DNA of 64,000 nucleotides from positions 62,001-126,000 of the forward strand of contig NZ_JALBYQ010000002.1 in the NCBI RefSeq assembly GCF_022678625.1, given 5' to 3'. Positions 35,500-44,462 of this stretch are shown here, in pieces. Under the pieces are notes generated by a model. The model was not told the DNA's origin. It searched no databases and saw only the letters and a program-made list of their open reading frames with translations. Made by a program: the position numbers and the translations under genes. Each line of letters begins with the position of its first letter. The stretch's first letter is position 1. Source of the stretch: Aliiroseovarius subalbicans (GTDB taxonomy: Bacteria > Pseudomonadota > Alphaproteobacteria > Rhodobacterales > Rhodobacteraceae).

Positions 35500-36534
35500 A
35501 TGAAACAGAGACAGCATTTGACGCGGGGTATCGCCGTTGGGGTGATCCTTGCCTTGAGCGCGCCCGCGGCCCTGGCCACCGAGGCCGCCGCGAGGGTTGA
35601 CCTGAACGTGCGCACAGGCCCCGGAACATCCTTTGGCGTGGTCGACACACTGGACGCCGGAGAACGCGTCGAAGTGGTCGAGTGCCAGCCGAACGCCTGG
35701 TGCTATGTCGATCATGCCGGGCCGAATGGCTGGGTCAGCTCGACCTATCTCAGAAACATCCCCGCGCCTGCACCGGGCGGCGGGGCGTTGGGATCGAATT
35801 GCAAACTGCAGTTCACTGTCGGCCCAGACGGGCCGAAGCTCGCAGTCGTATGCGAAGAGCCCGAACCGGAACCCGCGCCCGAACCGGACCCGACACCGGT
35901 CGTCGACCGCGCCTGTTTTTTCCGCGAAGCAAACTACCGTGGTGCGCATTTCTGCTTTGGCATCGGGAACCTGAACCGGCTCAGCGCGACCTACAACGAC
36001 AAGATTTCTTCGATTAGCCTGGAAGGTGCTGTCCGTGCGCGGGTTTGCACCGATCGGGGTCACGAGGGCACCTGCCGCACCATCACGTCAGACACCCCGA
36101 TGCTTGGGCGGCTGCTTAACGACCGTATCTCGTCGCTTAGGGTTTTCATGGCCGACCCGATGCCTGAACCGACCCCGCCCAGACCTTCGACCCATTCCAC
36201 CGGCCGACTGGACATCGCGTCCAGCTATACCGCTGATCTGGATCGCGGCCTTGTGGCCGGTGGTGGCGCCGATATCTGGCACCATGCTATCAATGCTGCG
36301 GTTCGGCGATTGGAGCCGCAGAACGGTGCAAAACTGGCGCTGGGAGATGGCAGCAACCGTGGCTACGCGGGTTGCCTGGACGCCGACTTCAGCTCGGCCT
36401 CGCTTCCCTTCGCCTCGCTCACCGAAGGCACCTATGTCTGCGTAAAAACCAGCGCCGGCCGCATCTCGCAGTTCCGCGTGAACGGTTATTCCGGCACGAC
36501 GTTGCGCATCGGCTATACGACCTGGTCCAACTGA
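35500..36534 (+). CDS. Exported SH3 + betagamma-crystallin protein
   Basis: 344 residues. Signal peptide (about 1-26, ending ALAT), bacterial SH3 domain (~28-87; RVDLNVRTGPGTSFGVVDTL, GWVSSTYLRN), a Pro/Glu-rich linker (119-134), a betagamma-crystallin domain (~138-216) and an unassigned C-terminal domain (~232-344; AINAAVRRLEPQNGAKLA, GTYVCVKTSAGRISQFRV). Both crystallin calcium motifs (N/D-N/D-x-x-S/T-S) are intact: Asn166-Asp-Lys-Ile-Ser-Ser171 and Asn207-Asp-Arg-Ile-Ser-Ser212. SH3b domains often bind peptidoglycan. Likely a periplasmic calcium-binding envelope protein. ATG 35500 follows AGGGAGGGTCGCT. It has no operon partner. Confidence 0.85.
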   Translation: MKQRQHLTRGIAVGVILALSAPAALATEAAARVDLNVRTGPGTSFGVVDTLDAGERVEVVECQPNAWCYVDHAGPNGWVSSTYLRNIPAPAPGGGALGSNCKLQFTVGPDGPKLAVVCEEPEPEPAPEPDPTPVVDRACFFREANYRGAHFCFGIGNLNRLSATYNDKISSISLEGAVRARVCTDRGHEGTCRTITSDTPMLGRLLNDRISSLRVFMADPMPEPTPPRPSTHSTGRLDIASSYTADLDRGLVAGGGADIWHHAINAAVRRLEPQNGAKLALGDGSNRGYAGCLDADFSSASLPFASLTEGTYVCVKTSAGRISQFRVNGYSGTTLRIGYTTWSN

Positions 36535-36544
36535 CCCGGGGCGG

Positions 36545-36904
36545 CTAGTCGAGAAACTCCCAGGTGTCCGCACCGTCGAAATGGCGGATGCGGATGCCTT
36601 CGATGTCGGCGGGATCGGCCAGCGCCAGGTTCAGCGCAAAACGGTCATTGGTCAGCCCTGTCCAATGGGTAGTACAGCCGCAGGTCTTGCAGCTGTGAAA
36701 CGCCAGTTCCTTGTCACCCCAGACATATTGCAGCGTCGCACCGTCGCCCGCGTGGATCACACCTGTGTTCGGCGGGCAATGGGTCCACAGGGTTCGATAG
36801 CGGCGGCAAATCGAACAATTGCAGCTGACAAGGAAATCCGGTCGTCCGACTTCAAACGTCACCGCGCCGCAATGGCAGGATCCTTTGATGGGCATGTCGG
36901 TCAT
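36545..36904 (-). CDS. GFA-family protein
   Basis: 119 residues of the glutathione-dependent formaldehyde-activating (GFA/CENP-V) fold, which binds two zinc ions. Zinc ligands are in GSCHCGAVTFEV (C-x-C), SCNCSICRRYR (C-x-C-x2-C) and SCKTCGCTTHW. Members speed the spontaneous glutathione-formaldehyde reaction or have unknown roles. ATG 36904 is six bases after GGGAGA. It converges with the preceding SH3/crystallin gene. The role here is unproven. Confidence 0.9.
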   Translation of the reverse strand: MTDMPIKGSCHCGAVTFEVGRPDFLVSCNCSICRRYRTLWTHCPPNTGVIHAGDGATLQYVWGDKELAFHSCKTCGCTTHWTGLTNDRFALNLALADPADIEGIRIRHFDGADTWEFLD

Positions 36905-37065
36905 AACTGTCTCCCTTTGCCCCATGGTTTGCTGGGCGGGGCCGGATTGCAACCCCCTCCCCTCACGTAAACACATCGAAAAAGCTGCATTTATCTGATT
37001 TCGATCAAGGTGTCCTGCAATGCGGCATGGTCTGGCACGAGCAACGAATTCGAAAGGATAATGCA

Positions 37066-37404
37066 ATGAGCTGGAACGACAAATTCACTACCCTGAAAGG
37101 GCAAATCCGCGGACTGAACGCCGCCAACCCTGCCGCAACCAAAGGCTTTGGTGGTCTTTCCAAGGCCGTGAAAGAAGACGGTGTGGTCGAATTCAAGACC
37201 AAGGAATTCGTGGCCCTGGGCATCGCTGTCGCCACCAAATGCGAAAGCTGCATCATGTTCCATGTCAACGCCCTGATCCGTATCGGCGCGACGCGCGAAG
37301 AGGTGGCCGACGTGCTGGGCATGGCCATTCAGATGGGCGGTGGGCCGTCGCTGATGTATGCCTCGAAGGCACTGGACTGTTTTGACGAGATGAGCGCGAA
37401 ATGA
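37066..37404 (+). CDS. AhpD-like carboxymuconolactone decarboxylase-family protein
   Basis: 112 residues with the AhpD core: KEFVALGIAVATKCESCIMF, giving Cys59-x2-Cys62-x3-His66, the redox-active pair and proton relay of the AhpD/CMD family. Proteins of this size generally act as thiol-based peroxidase partners or unknown reductases rather than true decarboxylases. The start ATG follows AAGGATAATGCA; upstream in-frame codons look non-coding. It is divergent from the GFA gene. Confidence 0.9.
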   Translation: MSWNDKFTTLKGQIRGLNAANPAATKGFGGLSKAVKEDGVVEFKTKEFVALGIAVATKCESCIMFHVNALIRIGATREEVADVLGMAIQMGGGPSLMYASKALDCFDEMSAK

Positions 37405-37437
37405 TGCGTAGCGGCCTTGGCTTCGTGCCAGGGCTGC

Positions 37438-38154
37438 CTATCGGGCGCCCGGAAGCGTTACCCAGACATGATCGAAATCCGCCCCGGTCATGACTTCTGT
37501 GATCAGGTGGCGCAGCGCTTTGTCACCACCGGCCTGGGCGACGTCCTCAACCAGGACCATCGCCGCGCCATAGGCCTGTTTCCACCCCAGCTGTGTGACA
37601 ACCCGGCCCCATTGGCGCGCCGTGCGCACCTGCTTGATCCGTGCAATCCGCTCGGGCGTCGGCGCGCTTAGCCTGTCATCGCGTGAGATGTAACTCGCCA
37701 GCCCTTCGTCGAACCAGGATGGGAACCGATGATCAAGCACGTCGCGAAGCCCCATGCGGCGGTGCAGCTCGGCGTGGCTGAGCTCATGCGCCATGATCAT
37801 GCGGTTCACACCTTTCGGGCCCAGCGCCACAACGTGATAGGCCCAGGTCTTGCCGCGCGGCCCACCCTTTCCCAGATAGGTCGTCTTGCACGGCGCGGTG
37901 GTGCACAAGATGATGCGTGGGTCGCTTTGTGCCGGGCCGAAGAATCGCGCCACTTGGGCACGAGCCTGCTCCAGATCGCGCAAGGCTTTCTCCGCCTTGA
38001 CCCTATCATCAATGAAGACATTTGGCGCGATCTGTACCACGCCCGGCGGAGAGCTCCGCAAGGCGCGACCCAAACCGCCGTTGGCAAACGAAACGCTGGC
38101 GCTTAGTCCAAGCACCAGCGACAGGATCAAAGTGATCGAAAACCGTTTACGCAT
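37438..38154 (-). CDS. Exported peptidase-MA-like metallopeptidase
   Basis: 238 residues. The start MRKRFSITLILSLVLGLSAS is a signal peptide with cleavage near ANGG. The zinc site HELSHAELHRRMG and the downstream WFDEGLASYISRDD match the gluzincin-type peptidase MA family (HExxH plus a Glu in the EGLA helix). The substrate is unknown, presumably periplasmic. The frame is open to 38223, but ATG 38154 starts the signal sequence. It lies just downstream of the DMGDH-like gene on the same strand, but with a 31-base gap and no ribosome-site coupling. Confidence 0.82.
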   Translation of the reverse strand: MRKRFSITLILSLVLGLSASVSFANGGLGRALRSSPPGVVQIAPNVFIDDRVKAEKALRDLEQARAQVARFFGPAQSDPRIILCTTAPCKTTYLGKGGPRGKTWAYHVVALGPKGVNRMIMAHELSHAELHRRMGLRDVLDHRFPSWFDEGLASYISRDDRLSAPTPERIARIKQVRTARQWGRVVTQLGWKQAYGAAMVLVEDVAQAGGDKALRHLITEVMTGADFDHVWVTLPGAR

Positions 38155-38185
38155 GCCCAACAAGTGGGCATGCACGCAGGCGACG

Positions 38186-40681
38186 TCAACCATCCACGCG
38201 GATGGTGGCGTTCTTCGGATCATAGGGGCTGTCTTCGACGATCTCGGCGTCCCAGAGCTGCCCCATTATCTTGACCTTCAGCTTCTGGCCGACCACGGCC
38301 AGATCGGGGCTGACATAGCCCATGCCGATCGACTTGCCGAAATGCACGGAATAGCCGCCCGAGGTCAGACGCCCGACCTTGGTGTCCCCGTCAAACAGCG
38401 CCTCGCGGCCCCAGGGGTCGGCATCGTCCGGCCCGTCGATCAAAAGCGTCACGCATTTCGAGCGGATGCCCTTGGCGACCATGGCGTCCTTGCCGTGGAA
38501 GTCCTTCTCCAAGTCGATGAAGCGCGGCAGGTCGGCCTCGGCGGGCGTTGCGTCGCGGCCCAGTTCGGTGCCAAAGGCGCGATAGGATTTTTCCTGCCGC
38601 AGCCAGTTCTGGGCGCGGGCGCCGACCAGCTTCATGCCGTGCTTTTCACCGGCACCCACCAGCAGATCCCACAGGTAGTTCTGCATTTCGATCGGGTGAT
38701 GAAGTTCCCAGCCCAGCTCGCCGGTATAGGCAACGCGGATCGCATTGACGGGGCACATGCCCAGTTCGATCTTGCGCGCCGTCAACCACGGGAAACGCTT
38801 GTTCGACAGGGCCGTGGACGGGTCGGCATCGACGATCACCTCGTTCAGAACATCCCGTGATTTCGGCCCGGCGATGGCGAAGACGCCCCATTGCGTGGTC
38901 ACGTCCTGGATCTCGATATAGCCGAACTCGGGCGCCTTGTCCTCGGCGGCCTTGCGCAGGTAATCGGCGTCGTATTCGGTCCAGGCACCGGCTGAGACGA
39001 GGTAATAATTGTCCTCGCCATTGCGCACGATCGTGTATTCCGTGCGTGTCGTGCCGTGGGCGGTCAACGCATAGGTCAGGTTGATCCGGCCAATACGCGG
39101 CAGCTTGTTGCAGGTGAACCAGTCCAGAAACGCGGTCGCGCCGGGGCCTTTGACCACGTGCTTGGTGAAGGCGGTTGCGTCGATCAGGCCCACGCCTTCG
39201 CGCACGGCCTTTGCTTCTTCGACCGCATATTGCCACCAGCCCCCGCGCCGGAAACTGCGGCTGTCGATGTCGCTGAACCCGGCCGGGGCATAGTAGTTCG
39301 GGCGTTCCCACCCATTGACCCAGCCAAATTGGGCACCTTTGGCGGCCTGGCGGTCATAGGCGGGCGAGGTTCGCAGCGGACGGGCCGCCGGGCGCTCTTC
39401 GTCCGGGTGGTGCAGGATATAGACGTGTTCGTAGCATTCCTCGTTTTTGCGTGCGGCGAACTCGGTCGTCATCCAGGACGAGGAATAACGTTTCGGATCC
39501 AGCGAAGCCATGTCGATCTCGGCCTCGCCATCGACCATCATCTGGGCCAGGTAATAGCCGGTGCCGCCCGCCGCCGTGATACCGAAGCTGAAGCCTTCGG
39601 CCAGCCACATGTTGCGCAGGCCCGGCGCGGGACCGACCAGCGGGTTGCCGTCCGGTGTGTAACAGATCGGGCCGTTGAAATCGTCCTTAAGGCCGGAGTC
39701 CGCGCACGAGGGCACGCGTTCGGTCATCGCCATATACTGCTCGGCGATCCGGTCCAGATCGAGCGGGAACAGGTCGGCCCGGAAGCTGTCGGGCACGCCA
39801 TGTTCAAAACGAGCCGGGGCGCCGTGTTCATAGATCCCCAAGATCCAGCCGCCGCGCTCTTCGCGGGCATAGCTTTCGCTGTCTGCGTCGCGCACGACCG
39901 GATGCTCGGGGTTGCCCGCCTCGCGCCATTTGACCAATTCGGGGTCCTTGTCCATCACGATAAACGTGTGCTCGACCGGGATGGCGGGTATCTTAATGCC
40001 CAGCATCTTGGCGGTGCGTTGCGCGTGGTTGCCGGATGCGGTCACAACATGTTCGGCGGTGATCACCACCTGTTCGTCGCTGGCGACCAGGTTGCCGCCC
40101 TTTTCCACCATCTTGGTGCAGGTGACTTCCCAATGCGTACCGGTCCAATGGAACGCGTCGGCCTGCATCTTGCGCACGATCTCAACGCCACGCTGACGCG
40201 CGCCCTTGGCCATCGCCTGGGTCACGTCGGCGGGGTTAATGTAACCATCCTCGGTGTGATACAGCGCGCCCTTCAGGTCGTCGGTGCGGATAAGCGGCCA
40301 GCGTTCCTTGATCTCATCCGGGGTCAGGAACTCATAGTTGATGCCCACGGTGTCGGCGGTCGAGGCATAGAGTTGGTACTCGTCCATCCGCGCGTCGGTC
40401 TGGGCCATGCGCAGGTTACCCACAACGGCAAACCCGGCGTTCAACCCGGTTTCGGCCTCAAGCTCTTTGTAGAACTTGACGGAATAGTCGTGAATGTGGG
40501 TCGTCGCGTAGGACATGTTAAACAGCGGCAACAGTCCGGCGGCGTGCCAGGTCGAGCCCGAGGTGAGCTCATCACGCTCAAGCAGCATCACGTCATCCCA
40601 GCCAGCCTTGGCCAGGTGATAGGCGATCCCGGTGCCAACGGCTCCACCGCCGACGACAAGTGCTTTTACGTTGGTTTTCAT
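38186..40681 (-). CDS. Dimethylglycine/sarcosine dehydrogenase-like flavoprotein
   Basis: 831 residues. A DAO-type FAD domain (~1-380) starts VKALVVGGGAVGTGIAYHLA and contains SGSTWHAAGLLP; His46 corresponds to the residue that holds FAD covalently in DMGDH. It is followed by a linking FAO_M domain and a GcvT-like folate domain (~445-820; YTGELGWELHHPIEMQNYL, YRAFGTELGRDATPAEADL). Such enzymes oxidise N-methyl groups of dimethylglycine or sarcosine and pass formaldehyde to tetrahydrofolate. The exact substrate is uncertain. ATG 40681 follows AAGGGAGTCGCCCC; upstream sequence in frame is not protein-like. Links one-carbon supply to the glycine cleavage operon in function only. Confidence 0.92.
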   Translation of the reverse strand: MKTNVKALVVGGGAVGTGIAYHLAKAGWDDVMLLERDELTSGSTWHAAGLLPLFNMSYATTHIHDYSVKFYKELEAETGLNAGFAVVGNLRMAQTDARMDEYQLYASTADTVGINYEFLTPDEIKERWPLIRTDDLKGALYHTEDGYINPADVTQAMAKGARQRGVEIVRKMQADAFHWTGTHWEVTCTKMVEKGGNLVASDEQVVITAEHVVTASGNHAQRTAKMLGIKIPAIPVEHTFIVMDKDPELVKWREAGNPEHPVVRDADSESYAREERGGWILGIYEHGAPARFEHGVPDSFRADLFPLDLDRIAEQYMAMTERVPSCADSGLKDDFNGPICYTPDGNPLVGPAPGLRNMWLAEGFSFGITAAGGTGYYLAQMMVDGEAEIDMASLDPKRYSSSWMTTEFAARKNEECYEHVYILHHPDEERPAARPLRTSPAYDRQAAKGAQFGWVNGWERPNYYAPAGFSDIDSRSFRRGGWWQYAVEEAKAVREGVGLIDATAFTKHVVKGPGATAFLDWFTCNKLPRIGRINLTYALTAHGTTRTEYTIVRNGEDNYYLVSAGAWTEYDADYLRKAAEDKAPEFGYIEIQDVTTQWGVFAIAGPKSRDVLNEVIVDADPSTALSNKRFPWLTARKIELGMCPVNAIRVAYTGELGWELHHPIEMQNYLWDLLVGAGEKHGMKLVGARAQNWLRQEKSYRAFGTELGRDATPAEADLPRFIDLEKDFHGKDAMVAKGIRSKCVTLLIDGPDDADPWGREALFDGDTKVGRLTSGGYSVHFGKSIGMGYVSPDLAVVGQKLKVKIMGQLWDAEIVEDSPYDPKNATIRVDG

Positions 40682-40909
40682 GGGGCGACTCCCTTGGGGA
40701 AAATTTTCTGCCTTACATTGGCGCATCGCGCCGCAACGCGCAAAACCAGCCCGACGCATATTCGTGCAAAAACGACTTGCGGCGAATGCCAACGCGCCGC
40801 GCGCGCCCACAAGGCCAAATGCGGACATGCTTATCCTGCGTGCGTCAGGGCCCCTTTGGTTACCGCCGTGTTCTTGCCGCGCCGCAGGTCGGTGCGAAAA
40901 AGCCCCGGT

Positions 40910-41557
40910 CTAGCGCGCCAAGGCGGCTTCGAAATTGCCCAGTGGCAGGACTGGATTGATCAGCTCGTAAAGCTCGCGCCGCCGGGGTGCGTTGGGTTCG
41001 AACAGGCGGTAGCAGACGTAGTCTTCGATCATTGCCGCCTGCTGTTCAAAGCCATAGCTCAGGAAGGTGCGGGTCGGGTCGGCTTCATAAAAATACGGGT
41101 CGCGGTTGCCCACACTTTCTGCCCCCGAGGTCGACGGCGTATAGTCCGTGCGTGCTCGGTTCTGCCATTGCCAGACGTGCACCAGTTCATGTGCCATGAG
41201 AAGCGCGTGGGGCAGCAGCACCGAGTTGGGCCAGCCCTCCATCATGTCGGAACGGTAGAAATCGGATTTCAGATAGACCTCGTTCCACAACACGAACCCG
41301 GCCGGGTATTGCCAACCCAGGCGCGGGCTGGGCACACGTTTGCACATACCTTTCGGAGGTTTGCGGGGTGGCGGCGCGTCGGCATCGACGTTGGGGGTCT
41401 TGTCGCGCGGCAGTGGCACCACGCCGATCCCTGCCTGCACGATGATCCGGTCCGTGTTCAGGCTGTCGCCAAACAGCGCTTTGGCAAAGTCTTCTTCCCC
41501 AGGCGCAAGGCCACGGGCGCATCCGGCGACCAGAAAAAGCGCAAAAAGCGCCCTCAC
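40910..41557 (-). CDS. Metallopeptidase-like lipoprotein, unnamed family
   Basis: 215 residues. MRALFALFLVAGCARG is a lipoprotein signal with Cys13 as anchor. A Pro-rich stretch is followed by a conserved-looking core with ALLMAHELVHVWQWQNRART, an HExxH zinc motif, and an acidic site YGFEQQAAMIEDYVC that could give the third ligand. The layout resembles small zincins such as DUF4157-type proteins, but I cannot place it in a named family. Its start overlaps the stop of the hydroxyacid dehydrogenase gene by four bases, so the two are co-transcribed. Confidence 0.75.
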   Translation of the reverse strand: MRALFALFLVAGCARGLAPGEEDFAKALFGDSLNTDRIIVQAGIGVVPLPRDKTPNVDADAPPPRKPPKGMCKRVPSPRLGWQYPAGFVLWNEVYLKSDFYRSDMMEGWPNSVLLPHALLMAHELVHVWQWQNRARTDYTPSTSGAESVGNRDPYFYEADPTRTFLSYGFEQQAAMIEDYVCYRLFEPNAPRRRELYELINPVLPLGNFEAALAR

Positions 41558-42540
41558 AGCATGCCCGGCACCACCTGATCGGGTGGACGGTGGCCGTCGT
41601 CGAAGGTCTTGATGTTAATGATCACCTTTTCACCCATCTCGATCCGCCCCTCGTGGGTGGCGGAGCCCATGTGCGGCAAGGCCACGACATTGGGCAGATC
41701 GCGCAGGCGCGGGTTGATCTCGGCCCCGTGTTCATAAACGTCCAGCCCGGCCCCGGCGACATCACCTGCGCGCAACATGCGAGTCAGGGCGTTTTCGTCG
41801 ATCACCTCGCCGCGCGAGGTGTTCACGATCACCGCGTCGGGTTTCATCAACTTCAGCCGGCGGGCGTTCATCAGGTGGAAGGTCGACGGGGTGTGCGGGC
41901 AGTTGATGGAAATCACGTCCATGCGCGCCACCATCTGGTCCAGGCTTTCCCAGTATGTGGCCTCAAGCGGCCCCTCAAGGTCAGGGTGCAGCCGTTTGCG
42001 GTTGTGGTAATGCACCTGCATGCCAAACGCGCGGGCGCGCGCGGCGACGGCCTGACCGATCCGGCCCATGCCAAGAATGCCCAGGCGTCGGCCCGCGATG
42101 CGGTGGCCCAGCATGCCGGTGGGCGACCAGCCTTGCCATTTGCCCTCGGCCATCAGGCGGATGCCTTCGGGGAACCGGCGGGTGACAGCCAGGATCAGCG
42201 CAAGCGCCATGTCGGCGGTGTCATCGGCGGAGACGCCGGGGGTGTTGGACACCAGAATGCCGCGCTGACGGGCGGTCGAAACATCGATATGGTCGATCCC
42301 CGCGCCATAGTTCGCGATCAGCTTCAGCCGTTCGCCGGCTTGCGCCAGCAGCTTCTGGTCAATCTGGTCGGTCAGCGTCGGCACCAGCACGTCGCAGCGT
42401 TTCATCGCCGCCGCCAGCTCATCGCGCGTCATTGGCGTGTCGTCGTCACGCAGTTCGACATCGAAGAGTTCCTTCATCCGGGTCTCGACAACCTCGGGCA
42501 ACCGTCGCGTGACAACAACACTCAGACGTTCAGGGGCCAT
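41554..42540 (-). CDS. 2-Hydroxyacid dehydrogenase (glycerate/glyoxylate reductase type)
   Basis: 328 residues of the D-isomer-specific 2-hydroxyacid dehydrogenase family: the Rossmann GILGMGRIGQAVAARARAFG, the catalytic Arg in NTSRGEVIDENAL, the Glu-region DVYEHGAEINPRL and the catalytic His of VALPHMGSATHEGR. It probably reduces glyoxylate or hydroxypyruvate. It belongs to the longer GyaR/HPR-like branch, distinct from the ghrA gene at 6.5-7.5 kb. ATG 42540 follows GGGAGGGTGCGC. Its 3' end overlaps the downstream lipoprotein gene. The exact substrate is unproven. Confidence 0.92.
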   Translation of the reverse strand: MAPERLSVVVTRRLPEVVETRMKELFDVELRDDDTPMTRDELAAAMKRCDVLVPTLTDQIDQKLLAQAGERLKLIANYGAGIDHIDVSTARQRGILVSNTPGVSADDTADMALALILAVTRRFPEGIRLMAEGKWQGWSPTGMLGHRIAGRRLGILGMGRIGQAVAARARAFGMQVHYHNRKRLHPDLEGPLEATYWESLDQMVARMDVISINCPHTPSTFHLMNARRLKLMKPDAVIVNTSRGEVIDENALTRMLRAGDVAGAGLDVYEHGAEINPRLRDLPNVVALPHMGSATHEGRIEMGEKVIINIKTFDDGHRPPDQVVPGML

Positions 42541-42700
42541 GCGCACCCTCCCTCTTCTTTTCTTTCGCGTTTCTCCCTGCCAAAGTGGCAAGGAACGCGG
42601 GCAGGCACAAGCGCCGGTTGGCAGCTTGTGCGAAAAAGACCCTGCGGGATGGCAGTGTATGGCCCGATGGTGGGCCGTGAGAGTGGGTGAGGATCGCCGA

Positions 42701-43204
42701 ATGCGATTTTTCGGGGCAGTTTTGGCCGGAAGTCTGGCCGTTTTCATAGCCGTAAGCGCGCAAGCGAAGGACCAGGAACGTGGCGCGGTCACGAACCTGC
42801 CGATACCTCGTTTCGTGTCGCTGAAGACCGGCGAAGGCAACGTGCGGCGCGGTCCGTCGCTGACTCACCGAATCGACTGGGTGTTCAAAGCGCGCGGCAT
42901 GCCGCTTGAGGTGACCGGCGAGTTCGGCCACTGGCGCCGGGTGCAGGACCGTGATGGCGTTGGCGGTTGGGTTCATTATTCGCTTCTGTCTGGTGTGCGC
43001 ACGGCGATCGTCGAAACCGACCTGACCCCGCTGTATTCCCGCGCCGACCCCGAAAGCGCCGTGAACGCCTATCTCGAAGCCGGGGTCATCGCCCGCATCG
43101 ACCAATGCGCGGTGGAGTGGTGCCGCATCCGCGCCGAGGGCCATAAGGGCTGGACCCCGAAGCCAACCCTTTGGGGCGTGCGCGCGGGCGAGGTCATTGA
43201 CTGA
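42701..43204 (+). CDS. Exported SH3-domain protein
   Basis: 167 residues. Signal peptide MRFFGAVLAGSLAVFIAVSA with cleavage near AQAK. Two SH3b-like units follow: LKTGEGNVRRGPSLTHRIDW to WVHYSLLSG (~45-100) and LTPLYSRADPESAVNAYLEA to WTPKPTLWGV (~108-160). Such proteins (DUF1058/SH3_4 type) are common in Rhodobacterales and probably bind cell wall. The start is ATG 42701 with a weak GTGAGGATCGCCGA site. It ends one base before the capsule-type gene. Confidence 0.88.
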   Translation: MRFFGAVLAGSLAVFIAVSAQAKDQERGAVTNLPIPRFVSLKTGEGNVRRGPSLTHRIDWVFKARGMPLEVTGEFGHWRRVQDRDGVGGWVHYSLLSGVRTAIVETDLTPLYSRADPESAVNAYLEAGVIARIDQCAVEWCRIRAEGHKGWTPKPTLWGVRAGEVID

Positions 43205-43205
43205 C

Positions 43206-44207
43206 ATGGACCATGTCACCTCCAAACGCAGCGCCAAACGGGTCGCGCCGGGGCGCGCGGTGGTGATCCATGCCAACGAGGGTTGGCTGGCCCGCCTTCA
43301 GGACGAAAAGATCGACGCGGTGCACAAGATCGCAACTCGCGCGACACGGGAGGGTTACCAGGTGCTGACGGTGGCAGCAGGCAGCAAGGCTGCGGCTGTT
43401 CTGGACGCGCGCCCACACGATGACGCGCACGGTGACCTTCGCCTGATCCTGGGCGGCGCGACAGGGCTGGCCACCAACACGCTACACCTGCATCCCGGGC
43501 CTATCTGGGGTTTTTGGTATCTTGATGAGCTGGGAATTGGCGGTCAAAGCTCGATACGATTTGCACAGTTCTGCGCCGAATTGGTGGACTACGACAAAGC
43601 CAAGTATTTCTTCGACGGGGTCACCGGTTACATGCTGCGCGAGAACATCTCGCAATCCCCACAAGAGGTGCGCATGCACGCCCCCCTGCGCGGCGCGAAG
43701 GCGGTGATCTTCTGCCAGGACATCGAGGCGCAGAGCCCCCGCACACATTACCTGACGAACGAAGAGATGATCCGCACCGTGGCCGAGCACGACCGCGACG
43801 CGCGAATCTATGTGAAACTGCACCCGGCACAATCCCGTTCCAGCCGCCGGGCACTGATGGATGTGACACAGGATTATCCGAACGTGAAGCTGTCCGAGGC
43901 GAGCATTCACGATCTGATCGAAGCCGCGGACCTTGTGGTGACCCAGACGTCGACCACAGGGTTCGAAGCCCTGATGCAGAAATGCCCGGTCATCACCTGC
44001 GGCAAAACGGAATACTGGCAAGCCACGCTGACCGCCCACACCGCCGCCGACCTGCGCGAGGCGCTGGAGTTCGGGGCTGAAGCTATGGCCGCGTTCCCGT
44101 ATGAGAAGTACTTTTATTGGTTTCTGGGCCTGCGCCTGCTGGAACCTGCAAAGGATAAATTCGCCGCGCGCGCCTGGGCGCGCTTGCGCGACAAGGCGTT
44201 CCTGTGA
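43206..44207 (+). CDS. Capsule polysaccharide biosynthesis/export-family protein
   Basis: 333 residues. The pattern RIYVKLHPAQSRSSR, then VKLSEASIHDLIEAADLVVT, TSTTGFEALMQKCPVITCGK and TEYWQATLT matches the KpsS/LipB-like capsule polysaccharide synthesis family, which builds the poly-Kdo linker or modifies capsule lipids at the inner membrane. No other capsule gene is visible nearby, so its exact glycan is unknown. ATG 43206 lies one base after the SH3 gene stop, which suggests the two are co-translated. The frame would also allow TTG 43197. Confidence 0.85.
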   Translation: MDHVTSKRSAKRVAPGRAVVIHANEGWLARLQDEKIDAVHKIATRATREGYQVLTVAAGSKAAAVLDARPHDDAHGDLRLILGGATGLATNTLHLHPGPIWGFWYLDELGIGGQSSIRFAQFCAELVDYDKAKYFFDGVTGYMLRENISQSPQEVRMHAPLRGAKAVIFCQDIEAQSPRTHYLTNEEMIRTVAEHDRDARIYVKLHPAQSRSSRRALMDVTQDYPNVKLSEASIHDLIEAADLVVTQTSTTGFEALMQKCPVITCGKTEYWQATLTAHTAADLREALEFGAEAMAAFPYEKYFYWFLGLRLLEPAKDKFAARAWARLRDKAFL

Positions 44208-44462
44208 CGCCCTATTCGTCCTGCTAGCAGCCTCACACCGCGACGATCAAACGTGAATTCAGTCCATGATGGAGCACCAAGTTTGCGCGCCCTACGCCGA
44301 CAACAGCGCAGGAGGTGACATCAAGCACCTTCCTCTAGACAATGCCGCATCTTTCCGTGACGGTCGATTTGAACGAATCCCGGCGGTCCCTCCAAGCCCA
44401 ATCGGGGTTCTCAACTTTCCGTGCCACAGGTTCATGGTGGCGAAGCATGGGGTCTATCTAAG

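Noticed and set aside
39056-41578. 840-codon open frame on the plus strand
   Set aside because: It runs antisense through the DMGDH-like gene and two other regions, with no ribosome site or family resemblance; a high-GC shadow.
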